NCBI GenBank assembly: GCA_025267735.1
Contig: CM046294.1
Coordinates: 34,007,222-34,071,221, forward strand
Direction of reading: 5' to 3'
DNA: 64,000 nucleotides
DNA from: Mactra quadrangularis
Taxonomy: Eukaryota > Mollusca > Bivalvia > Venerida > Mactridae
Shown here: positions 39,207 through 49,979 of the stretch, in pieces
Numbering within the stretch: position 1 is the first letter of the stretch
Layout of the letters: the number at the start of each line of letters is the position of its first letter
Made by a program: the position numbers and the translations under genes
The notes under the pieces: model-generated
Database searches by the model: none
The model's input: the letters and a program-made list of their open reading frames with translations, nothing else
What the model was told of the DNA's origin: nothing

Positions 39207-40856
39207 TAACCGTTCATTCTAGAAATTATTAAACAAATTGCACTATTTTATGTTGATTCATAAAGTGCAAAGATGCAATCACTCATTAAATAAAACTGCA
39301 TTGCACCGTAAAGCCCAATAAATCCACAGCTTTAAATTAACCCCTATAAAACATACAGAGTACTTTTGGGTTTTACTAAGTTTCACGAGCCTGCGGTGTA
39401 ACTTCAGATTTGATATGCGTTTATGACCTACAATTTAACTCTAACTGTTACAACATGGCGATGGATGTTGCTTTAATGTCACATATTTGTCATTGACGTG
39501 AAAAGCATACAAATGCCAGATTAAATACAACTAAAACTTGTTCCAACGCTTTGTTTGGCAGAATTATTGTCATTATTCATCTGGCAGTTTAGTTATAGCA
39601 AATGGTACCTTTGTAACGCAATTCTGGAACTGTTTAACAGTCCCGTTATGGAAAAACTATTATTCATAAGTTGCATGAACTATGAATCTTAGTTATTTGA
39701 ATAATTGTCATAGCTAGTTTCATCGAAATATCTTGATAAAAAATCTAGATCTATGACGGAACAATAGTTTCCTTTCGATAAAAAGGAACTTGATTGCATA
39801 ATAGCGAACAGTGCAGCAACCAACATTGGTCAAATAAAAATATCTTATTTTTATCTCTTCATTAATAGATCAGAACAATTTATTGGTAGAACACATTGGT
39901 GTTAGTCGCCATTATTACAAAACTTTGGCAGTAACAACGATTGTAGATAGAAAGCAGTAAAGAAAACACATTATATAGTAACTTTGAAAACTTTGATAGT
40001 AGACCTAATTACAAGTACTTTACTTCATTAGCCAATGATATAAAGTTGTTGTTAATGGTTAGACAGATTTTTATTCTCTCCAAGATAGCTTTAATGGTAT
40101 GATATATGACCAAGTACTATTATATAATTAGGTATTATTTAATTCATGAAATATAACTGCATATACTTGGTTTTAGTGTTATTGACACCTTCAATTTAGC
40201 AGTGTTTATTATTGCTGTTTGTATATTTGTCTCTTTGACTAAAGCATTTGTTTGTCTTGTTCAAATATTTTCCATGTAAGATTCAGTATAAAAAACATTG
40301 CTAACGTTGAGAACATTTTTACCTCATCTTGGTTTACATTTTCATTAGTTTTTGATGTCAATTATACTGAGGAGGTATTCACATAGTTAATTTTTATATA
40401 TGGTCTACTTGAAATATAAAATTCATATTTTTCTGCTCATTTGGCATCATTCTATTATTCTCAGCTCAATATTACTCACAGTTACATTCACATCCTAAAG
40501 TCTTTCAAAATAAATAAATAAAAACCAGATTTCCACAAATACTTCTTTCTCTCCAAGAACCATCTTCCTTGGTGTAATTTTCTCCCTTGTTTTTACAACC
40601 TACCTGGACCCAAGTTTAGACAGTCTGTCATCTAATGTTTCCAATCACATGTCATGCCTGTCGCAATTAAACGCTTTAACTTCACCCGTATTTATTTCCA
40701 TATTATAGCGTCATGTTGATGCAGGATGGAATTGTATTTGTCAACATCAATAGTCCATTAATGTTATTTTACTTGAAGAAAATGCAAAAGATACACACAA
40801 TATGGGTTTATATTCATAGAGCAATAGGCAAACAAAAAAAATATCTATCTTTCTCT

Positions 40857-40876
40857 TAGTTAGTTAGTTAGTTAGT
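40857..40876. repeat. (TAGT)5 microsatellite
   Basis: Five uninterrupted TAGT units. Confidence 0.9.
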
Positions 40877-40885
40877 TGGTTTCAA

Positions 40886-41085
40886 TGTTAGATATAGATT
40901 CTATCCATCTGAGAGGAGTGTCATTAAGAACAGTGTTTTATGAAGGAAGCAATTCATAAGCTTGACATTTTTCCTGTAGATAGATCCATTTAAAACCAGA
41001 TTCTCGCCAACATTGTACCATTGTTGTACAATTATGTTCTGTCAAGTTTAATACTGATTGATTTAAAAATCTGATCTTAAGGAAT
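40886..41085. repeat. Dispersed repeat family F, copy 2
   Basis: Second copy of the repeat at 21205-21410, same orientation. It shares GAAGGAAGCAATT, TTGTTGTACAATTA and GTTCTGTCAAGTTT blocks. Confidence 0.65.
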
Positions 41086-41476
41086 TACTTTCTCACGCGA
41101 CTAATATGCGTATTGATTTCCAAGTAGACGAATTGAGAAAAAAAAGAAATATGTTCAACGCCAATGACCAATGAAACTGTTTTCACCTTTTGTGACTATC
41201 TCAAACATTTTCGAAATACAACAAAAATAACTATTTAATCAAATCGAAGTAACAAATATAATGTTTACTTTAATTTCTACATACTTATTTCAAAACTTAC
41301 CCTTAAAAGAAGATTCATGAATATAAAAGTTTGTTTTAGTTTTACTAGATTTAAAAAAATTTAAACTTGTTTACTAGTTTACATATTGTGGCAAAATTGA
41401 TATGCATATGTCGGTAAGAATAATTTTAAAAGGTCAACAAATTGCCAGTTTTGTTTATATTGTTGGATGATATAGA

Positions 41477-41770
41477 TACAGGTCGTCCACGTAAACATTG
41501 CGTATATAAACATAGCCAGTTTCATTACACACCAATATTTAGGGGTGAATTATTTTTTACAATTTTATAGTTTAATTAGTTTATACCTTTTTTATAAGCA
41601 TATCATTATATAAAATGTATAATGTACACACTATTTAAAATAAATGTTACTCACAAAATGACCTGTTTAAATCAGTAAAATGCTGTTCATGCATTAGCAT
41701 ATTCACCTATTTAGTGGGCAAATTCATTGCTTAAGTACAAAAACATGCATGACCTAGAGTACGACCTGTA
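41477..41770. mobile_element. TA-flanked MITE family M, copy 2
   Basis: Same structure as 27990-28287: TACAGGTCGT at the left, ACGACCTGTA at the right, 294 bp against 298 bp, and similar throughout (about 80% by eye). Two copies with the same termini at unrelated sites show that these are the true ends. It encodes no transposase. Confidence 0.87.
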
Positions 41771-42825
41771 GTATACTTACACCTAAAGAAAACAAACTTA
41801 CAAATGTACAACGGATGTGTGTGTTGTAAACCAAAATATCGACAATACTACTCTGAGAAAACAAGACGTAAGTATTGACGACGAGGATTCAACTTATTGG
41901 TTACATGACATAAGTGGTGTAGTTATTGAAATCATTGAACCATTAGATAGATATAAGGCTGAGTGTCTGAGTAATGTAATCCAAATATTTGCCACTGTTA
42001 TATTTATGATTCTTTAATGTGATAGACAGACCAACAACTATCACCCACTAGCCCTCAGCAATTTTACATATCGCAAATAAACAAAATACTAATTCAATAC
42101 CCCTCAATCAAATCGTATTCATTCAGAGAAATACACATCGTGAGATAAAAGTTTAATTAAATGATAGTCGTGGACCAGAGGTAATATAACAACTGTTTGA
42201 CAAGCCTTTGTTGTTAATCTTGAAACTAGAATGAAATAATTCCTTATGTCTCGTTGTCTAGTAGATGTAAAAGAAAAGTATAAGACGGATTTAATGATAG
42301 ACTGTAAAATAATATGTGTTTGTGATAGTTTGTTTAATTGAGTGTTAAGATTGATTACAAGACGCTACTTAAGTGACTCTACTAAATATATGTCATCTGA
42401 AATTGATACATGACGTGTTTAACATTCATTAGAGACACAATTGTTTTAATAAAATAGATTTACAGATATGGTTATATGTTCTACTTGTCAAAGTGACTTA
42501 ATTCGTGGTTTTCATGATAATTGTCTGTAGTCACACTATTTAACCATTTCTTATATAAGAAAACGTCTAGTAAATGTGAACTTTGTATCATGAACACATA
42601 GAACAAGATCAATTATCTTTGAAAGTCTACAAAAATTAGATTATTTAGTTTTGATGCCGTGCTTCAAGGCTACTGACTGTATCATGTTTTCGAACTCACA
42701 ATGAAGTAGTATTTGATATAATAAACAACAGTAACATGTCAAACAATAGAACACTATTTACCAAAGTAATGTAGTTTTTTTACTCTAATTAATTTTGCAA
42801 AGTGTTTATATGTATAGGTAGTATG
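41771..42825. other. Gene-free stretch with one unassigned short frame
   Basis: The only item of note is a 66-codon frame at 41817-42017. It has less AT-driven composition than most in the window (residues such as DDEDSTYWLHDISG). It has no recognised domain and is discussed as a finding. Confidence 0.4.
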
Positions 42826-43345
42826 TGACTTAGACCCCCTAATACCGTAATTATCTGTAAAACATTAACATTGGTTCTGCTTAGATTTTTGCAAACAGTC
42901 TTAAATCAACTTTTCCTTCTTGGATTTAGATCTTCAGAATTTTAAGGAATGAATAAAAAACTTTCCATAGGATGTTATGCAAAATATTGGCATTTTGTAA
43001 TCAAAAATCCGGCGGAAAGGATAAAAAGCTATTCTGATTATAACATTGTCATAAGTATAGTTTGTACAAAAACAAAATTTTGTTTATATAAATAACAACA
43101 TGAACTAATCCTCGACAGGGGATGCTCAGGATGATAATTAAATATCATATAGAATTAATTTGTTGATATGCTTTCATGAGTGTCTTATTGGTTGCATGTC
43201 TTCGGAAAGAATGTTGTGTAATTAAATAAAAAATCTTATTGTTTTTGTATTTGAGAAGGAACAATGCTAGTAATGAACACATACAAAATTTTGGTTGATT
43301 CCACACTATATTTATTGAGATATTTAATGTTTTAGGGGTCCGGGG
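42826..43345. repeat. Dispersed repeat family D, copy 2
   Basis: Diverged copy of 8140-8800 in the same orientation, about 130 bp shorter. The matching blocks are colinear, and the copy ends near an AGGGGTCCGGGG stretch at 43333. Confidence 0.6.
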
Positions 43346-44741
43346 TTAATGCAAACTACTTATAAACGCAAACATGTTTTAAGTTGTAGACACAGTACAA
43401 ATGAATAGTTATATGATCGAAGATAGCATTAATTAACTCAATGCCATGACTGACAAATAACTTAGTTATTACATAATGTCGAATAACAATGGTAATATAT
43501 TATGAAGAGATGGAAATTCCAGTCATTTAATGTCACGCTCGTCTTGACATTTAACCAAATGTGTGTTTTTTTTCGAGCGGGACAAAGACGTTAGAAATGC
43601 TTCCATAGCAATTGATATTTTATTGCTTGAACAATGAATGTTTTAGGACTTGGCAATCATTAACACACTTATGGAGCTGTAAAACAAGTTATACAGAGAA
43701 ACGCTATTCGAAAACATTTAATTTGGATGCGGTATTTATCAACGGATGGTACTACAATTAATACTTTAAAGAGGAAAGCATACTATTAACGGACAGTTTC
43801 CACTTTACATAAAATAGCTGCTATATTATAATGTATTTTAAAAGAGTGGTAACACTTAAAATTACAACAGAGTTTCGCACTCAGCGTACCCAGTAAATAA
43901 TGACCATGCCTATACGCGTGTCTTAATAATCGACGTAAAACACATTAATTACACTGTTCCTTTCTCAAATGTCTCTAAATATCTTTATCATTAATAATTT
44001 AATAATTTAAAATCGAGCACCAAAACTGTTACACAGTTCCTTTCTGAATAAACAGATTGTTACAAACACCGTTTTATTCGTAAACGTACGTAAATGTTTA
44101 TTTAAAAAAGTATTGGAATACGAACATTTGTGTTGTCATAAAGCTAAATGTAAACAACATTACTGAAAAATAAATTGAATAAGAATGAAAACTCGATGAA
44201 ACCCATACATGATAAAGATATGTGTTGAGCAACAGAACATAATGTAAAATCTTCTTTTAGAGAAGTTACCTCATCAGTAAAATGATATAAATCTGTTACG
44301 TTGCTACTACATTTGCATTATTTTTTAAAGGTATTAATAATAGTTTACAATTGAAATCAATTTGATACAAAAACCATTAAAATCACTTTCGCAATATTAA
44401 TGTATTATAATGTATAAAAGTAAAATTTGTTCAAACAAAAAACAACACCAACTTCTTAACTGAATGAGATGAAAAATTGTTAATTTGCTAATCCAGTAGT
44501 CATTTACTAACGTATTTACAAAACATATGATGACTAGATTAATCATATTTCTTGTTATATAAAGTTTTCGTGACATGAGGAGTAATATTGCTTAAAGTTT
44601 TAATATCATATTATGCTCTGTGCATATCATGATGTTAATACTTATTGTTCAGACTGATTACACCGTATTTAGAGCCCTTTAGGTATTGAAAATTATGATA
44701 GACCTGTAAAGTGTATAACTATTTAATGCCAAAAAACTGTT
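43346..44741. other. Gene-free AT-rich stretch
   Basis: No gene or repeat recognised. Confidence 0.4.
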
Positions 44742-45324
44742 TTTATATCCACAACCTTTGTCAGAGTGGTAAACAGAGCTGAAGTGGTCATGTCATTTTC
44801 AGCAGCTCGTTCTTGATGCATTCAGTTTATAGCAAATATAAAATAAAGCACATAAAATGACAAAGAGTGATGAGATTGAATATGTCATTTATTAAAATAT
44901 AAATGACGACGAAGAAAAACAGTATATACATATATACATTAAAAATCAGCAAATGATATAAGTAACACATGAAAAACATTATATACATCATCAAGAAGTT
45001 GGCGCACAAAAAGGCCGCGCAGCATGCTTTACAGTGAAGCATGCTTTGTGGCCTTTTTGTGCGCCAACTTCTTGATGATGTATATAATGTTTTTCATGTG
45101 TTACTTATATCATTTGCTGATTTTTAATGTATATATGTATATACTGTTTTTCTTCGTCGTCATTTATATTTTAATAAATGACATATTCAATCTCATCACT
45201 CTTTGTCATTTTATGTGCTTTATTTTATATTTGCTATAAACTGAATGCATCAAGAACGAGCTGCTGAAAATGACATGACCACTTCAGCTCTGTTTACCAC
45301 TCTGACAAAGGTTGTGGATATAAA
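44742..45324. repeat. Near-perfect palindrome with 288-bp arms
   Basis: Bases 44742-45029 are the reverse complement of 45037-45324, around a 7-base loop (45030-45036). The only differences I found are three positions close to the centre (45017, 45019 and 45020 against 45049, 45047 and 45046). Identical 71-codon frames on opposite strands (44827-45042 minus, 45024-45239 plus) are a direct consequence of the symmetry, not genes. Either a very young foldback or snap-back duplication, or an assembly fold-over artefact. Confidence 0.95.
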
Positions 45325-45776
45325 TTAATTTTATGTCTCATAAAAATATTTATGTACAAACCTTTTGTTTAATTTTATTTAATGTATTAAAATTCTATAT
45401 TTCATTAAGATGTGTATTTACAATTTTTGGTTGCTTACTGTTAAGGTGTTAAGTACGAACAAGATAGGGTACGAAGGGTGGATGTAACTAGTGAAGTTCA
45501 CGATGTGCTAATTTCACAGAACACCGTTATTGTGCACGCAGGAACATCTTGCAAATTTTTTAAGCTAATTCTCATTAAGATTTATAATTTACCACCACCA
45601 CCCCACGCACCACCTATACAGCTTTTAGCCATAAATTTTTTTCATGCTTAACCTTCATGGCATTTTCATCCTGACAATATCAGTTTTAACAAAATCATTT
45701 TGGCTCACAACTCGTTGACTGTATTAGTTGGATTATGGTATTGCCTAGTCTTTTGTTAGCAATTGTTATTAACCTG

Positions 45777-45853
45777 TTGTGCGCCAATTTCTTCATGATG
45801 TATATAATGTTGTTTTTTGTTTTCATGTGTCAACTATAGTATTTTCTGTTCTT
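45777..45853 (+). repeat. Diverged partial copy of palindrome arm
   Basis: Starts TTGTGCGCCAATTTCTTCAT and follows the right palindrome arm from about 45056, with several substitutions and a T-rich insertion. It is older than the neighbouring copy at 45857-45930. Confidence 0.8.
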
Positions 45854-45856
45854 TAA

Positions 45857-45930
45857 GGTGGCCTTTTTTGTGCGCCAACTTCTTGATGATGTATATAATG
45901 TTTTTCATGTGTTACTTATATCATTTGCTG
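45857..45930 (+). repeat. Near-identical partial copy of palindrome arm
   Basis: Bases 45858-45930 repeat 45048-45120 with one extra T in the T-run. It begins GTGGCC and ends TCATTTGCTG, then departs from the arm. With the two palindrome arms and the diverged copy, this sequence occurs four times within 1.2 kb. Confidence 0.9.
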
Positions 45931-47493
45931 TTATTATAAATGTTTCTATGAACCGCATGTCAATATCATAACGTAGATGCATTGTTAACATGTCTAGTGG
46001 CCATCAAAGAGTGCTATCTGAATGAGTATCCTGTTTTGTCAATAATACGCAATTACTCTTCTAATAGAAATGTGCTCAATGGAATTTATAAATGATATTG
46101 GTGTTAATTATATGGGATGGAAAAGCATCCTCTGACGTTTCACACACTATTCTGACACTTAAGTTGGTAACGAATATTCCAAACATATTTAAATCATTAT
46201 AAATCCACTGATTATGTATGTCAGTATTGTTGCAAAATACGCAATATCTTGTTTCAAAAGAAAAATATGAAGTATTGTTGCAATACGCGAACACCTAATT
46301 AATCTTTTTTATGAGCGACCACGATATGTTTATGAAGTTAAATATTATCATTTTCCGTTAAAAACATATATATGTAAGTTCCAATGTCACCAAATATTGC
46401 TGATATTATTAGACTAATTTAGATAATTAGTTGTACTGTTTGAATAAATACCTAACTATTTGTACACGAGAAATAGTTTGTTCAACATGAATTCATTATT
46501 GAGATAAGGTATTCAGTACATCTTGGTTTTAATCGCTTGGCTCTTGAAACTGTATGTGTATTTGAATAAGCTATGAAACGATCATGGTGTGCATATTAAA
46601 CGTCTTGTATCGTCACGCAATTGTACATTATGTTTATGAAGTTATTAGATACCCGATAAACAGACAATTATTAAGTCTCTACTAAGTACTATAAAACTTG
46701 TGAATTGGTCAACGTTAAATATTCAAGTGTGTATTAACTTTATATAAGAACTGGCATTATAATACATGAAATCACGTTCAATTTGGTTCTCGAAGTCACA
46801 GCTAATGGGAATCCACTAATGATACAAAATTACATCGCAATTTAGAAACACTGAGTTAATACTAAATAAAACAAGCCAGTAGAAACCGGAACTGACATTC
46901 ATTTTACTATTCAAGATATTTTATCGACTTATCTAATATTCTAAGACGTGTAGAGATACAGTATGGCGTTAAGTTAATACTTGAAGTGTTTTGTAATGTC
47001 ATTTTCTACCATAAAACTTCAACTTATGGTGAACAAGTAATGTCTTTAAAAAAGACAAACGGCGTAGAATAAGTAGAAATCTCGCTTACTCGCTACCCCA
47101 AGACAAGACGAGCATGATAAATCTAATCTGCTTAAAATTAACATACCTTCATGACAGAGAGCACATGTTATTATCAGTTTTAACCCATAAAACAAGGGGT
47201 TTCCCCTACTTTCCCTTACCTTATATTGCATTTGTCCAAAATACTGAAATTTTATAAATTTGTAAAAGTTCATTCAAATCCCGAAAGTCAGCTTAGACAG
47301 CTACGCCAAAAAACGCTTAGTAATAAATTCTTTACAGCGCTCACTCTAGTAATGTATCTGTAATGCATAAAATTATATCACTATCCGCTCATTTGCAGTT
47401 AAGAAAGCATTTACTGCTTTAATTATTACACTATACAGTCATCTTCAAAAGTTCTTAGACTAGGTCTATTTACAAGGTAAATCGATTTAGAGT
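45931..47493. other. Gene-free AT-rich stretch
   Basis: No gene or clear repeat recognised upstream of the satellite array. Confidence 0.4.
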
Positions 47494-47973
47494 TACTCAT
47501 GAAATACTGACATGTAAAGTACCAGAATGTCAGGTAAGCATATTAAAGAAATCAGCATTAATTACTTTATCAATACTCATGAAATACTGACATGTAAGGT
47601 ACCAGAATGTCAGGTGAGCATATTAAAGAAATCAGCATTAATTACTTTATCAATACTCATGAAATACTGACATGTAAAGTACCAGAATGTCAGGTGAGCA
47701 TATTAAAGAAATGAGCATTAATTACTTTATCAATACTCATGAAATACTGACATGTAAAGTACCAGAATTTCAGGTGAGCATATTAAAGAAATCAGCATTA
47801 ATTACTTTATCAATACTCATGAAATACTGACATGTAAAGTACCAGAATGTCAGGTGAGCATATTAAAGAAATGAGCATTAATTACTTTTTCAATACTCAT
47901 GAAATACTCACATGTAAAGTACCAGAATGTCAGGTGAGCATATTAAAGAAATGAGCATTAATTACTTAATCAA
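47494..47973. repeat. Satellite array, six 80-bp monomers
   Basis: Exactly six head-to-tail units of 80 bp (480 bp), each starting TACTCATGAAATACTGACAT. The ACCAGAATGT block recurs at 47521, 47601, 47681, 47761 (with one substitution), 47841 and 47921. Each unit contains CTGACAT and ATGTCAG, which could pair as a 7-bp stem with a 13-base loop. Unit 4 (ATTTCAG) and unit 6 (CTCACAT) break one arm. Units 1, 2 and 4 read AATCAGC where units 3, 5 and 6 read AATGAGC. Homogeneity suggests recent amplification. Confidence 0.97.
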
Positions 47974-48892
47974 TTTATTTAATTAACATGACAGTGAGTA
48001 TGAACTGACAATAAAGAATGAATAAATATTTATTCTCTACTTATTGAAATATGAAGCTGCAAAGTGGTGCGCTTGGGCATGGTGGAGCGTTTGTTTACCA
48101 AATGTATGCACCTTTTATGTATCTTTCCCTACATATCCAACACAGTATTTCATAATTTGTACTAGTATTGATCTGTCATTCTAACTGGTTTTATTTCTGT
48201 TGAATATCCAATAGAAAAGTATCATACAACGTCTAAGTTAATTATCGGTAGACTAATTGAGTTGAACACCTTTATGTCATATATTGTTTTTCGCCATGAG
48301 GCACTTTTTTTACTCTATCAATGTTTACATTCTGGTGTAATGTCTTAGCTAAAAAGCTTGTGTAGTCAAATAGAGTTTCCTCCTATATGTAATATACCAA
48401 TATTGTATAAGTTAATCCATTTTACAATACAAACACAAATCAAATATCACCAGAGTCTCTTAATAATTCTGTTTAATACATTTTATGCTAGGTTAGACAT
48501 ATAGTTATTAGATTAGTCATCTAGATGTTGCTTCAGAGCACAAATGTCTTTGCAATGACATTCAAGATAGCTTCTTTCAATAATTCTGTCTACACCAGAC
48601 TATACAATTATACTTACATCAACTAAGATGTTTCTGTCTAAAATATTCTTATAAAAATAGCATAGACATATCAAACATAAATAAACTTATTTGGTATATA
48701 ATGCAATTTGTCTAGTGGAGTACTTTGGATAAACCAACAATCATATGGGTTCATTATTTATATATCGTATTTCTTTGTCTAAATGATATGAGCATACTGG
48801 ATGAAATACAAAATTCGCAACATATATTCCAAAATGTTTTGTTGATAAAAACATAGCGGTGAAATTCTATGCCATTACACACAATTCCGTAT
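47974..48892. other. Gene-free AT-rich stretch
   Basis: No gene or repeat recognised. Confidence 0.4.
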
Positions 48893-49075
48893 GTAGTGGG
48901 GTCGATAAGTGTCATTTTTCACGACAATCTTTCACATCGTGATACAAGCACCAAATTTGGCACAGTTGTTGTACATAGTGTGTAGTTTACAAAAAGCACG
49001 ATTTCCACCTCCAAATTCAAGATGGCCGCCATTTTTTTCAAGATGGCCGCCGATTATAGGGATTTTTGTCCTGCT
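48893..49075 (+). repeat. Dispersed repeat family G, copy 1 (GATGGCCGCC type)
   Basis: This matches the reverse complement of 52440-52640 at about 80% by eye. Shared blocks are GTGGGGTCGATAA, GACAATCTTTCAC / AACAATCTTTCAC, GATACAAGCACCAAATTTGG and AAAAAGCACGATTTCCAC. Here the AAATTCAAGATGGCCGCC end is followed by a second AAGATGGCCGCC. AAAATGGCGGCC occurs inverted at 49200-49211, so a palindromic end is possible. Frames in the two copies share a peptide, see findings. Confidence 0.7.
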
Positions 49076-49374
49076 TATCGTAAATAGTATATTTTTAAAT
49101 CATTTTATAGACGTATTTATCAAATTAATTTCAATATTTTATGACTAATAAACAATTCTGTCAATTCTTTAAAAATATTCATTTAATGGCTGTCAATTCA
49201 AAATGGCGGCCATTATAAGACGCCAAATAATTTTATCACTAACGCTTCATCTCGGATGAAATTCATAGCATTTAATTGATTCAGAACATTTCTTATTTAT
49301 AAGAATAGGTCTCAAAGTATAACCAGTGCATCTGGTGGCATCACAACAGTTAAACTTAGGCATCCGGCATGGTT

Positions 49375-49511
49375 TCGGATCGAAAACATTACTTATATGA
49401 CCGCCTGTGCTGTGATACTCAGCATGTAGATCAGTGTCAGTTTATAGTATCCTGACTGCTGTATTGGCACAGGATATTTTTCTTTGTTTGTGTGCCGTTA
49501 AACTAAAACGG
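49375..49511 (+). mobile_element. Retroelement 3'-end fragment (SINE/LINE tail)
   Basis: Relatively GC-rich block ending CTTTGTTTGTGTGCCGTTAA and then ACTAAAACGG. The TGTGCCGTTAAAC box resembles the 3' boxes of the SINEs and LINE elsewhere in the window. No promoter head is present and no target duplication was found, so it is probably a truncated copy. Confidence 0.4.
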
Positions 49512-49729
49512 TATTCTATAAACTCTATAAAAGTGTCCCAAATGCTACCTTAACAACCCCTTTATATACTATATAACTATCGTTAGTCGACGTGAAGGGG
49601 CCAATGTTAACAGGGCTTACCACAATAGTGTACAGCTCACACGGAATTCAAATAATAGTGAATGAACTATTTGGTTAAATGTAGGATACTCTTTCCATTT
49701 ACACACATTTAGGAATGATGACCCCGTGC

Positions 49730-49979
49730 TATTGTTCGTTTTTTCTCAACTGTCAAAACATGAATAATTTCACGGTGGATGCGTTTGTTAAAATTATTGT
49801 CGTAATACACCCATGAGTTTCCGAAAGTGTGTATTATGATTGAGTAAAGCTTCTTATGCCGTATGATAAGTTTTAGTCAAGATATTTTTTACAAAAAATT
49901 AGGCTGCCAGTATAAAAACAATAATTTCAGTCACCGTGAAATTATTCAAGCTTCGACAGTTGAGAAAAAACGGACGATA
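49730..49979. mobile_element. Hairpin MITE, 48-bp terminal inverted repeats
   Basis: Bases 49730-49777 are inverted at 49932-49979 with about six mismatches in 48. The arms share CGTTTTTTCTCAACTGTC and GAATAATTTCACGGTG. Total length is 250 bp with no coding capacity. Symmetry weakens outside these limits and no clear target duplication was seen, so the superfamily is open. Confidence 0.75.

Larger units (their letters stand above)
38356..40885. other. Gene-free AT-rich stretch
   Basis: Apart from the 26-bp tandem duplication and the (TAGT)n run listed separately, nothing is recognised. Confidence 0.4.

Noticed and set aside
44827..45239. Two identical 71-codon frames on opposite strands as a duplicated gene pair
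   Set aside because: They arise automatically from the palindrome, are hydrophobic AT-driven sequence and carry no recognisable domain.
47494..47973. CRISPR-like array
   Set aside because: The units are contiguous 80-bp satellite monomers with no unique spacers, in a eukaryotic context.
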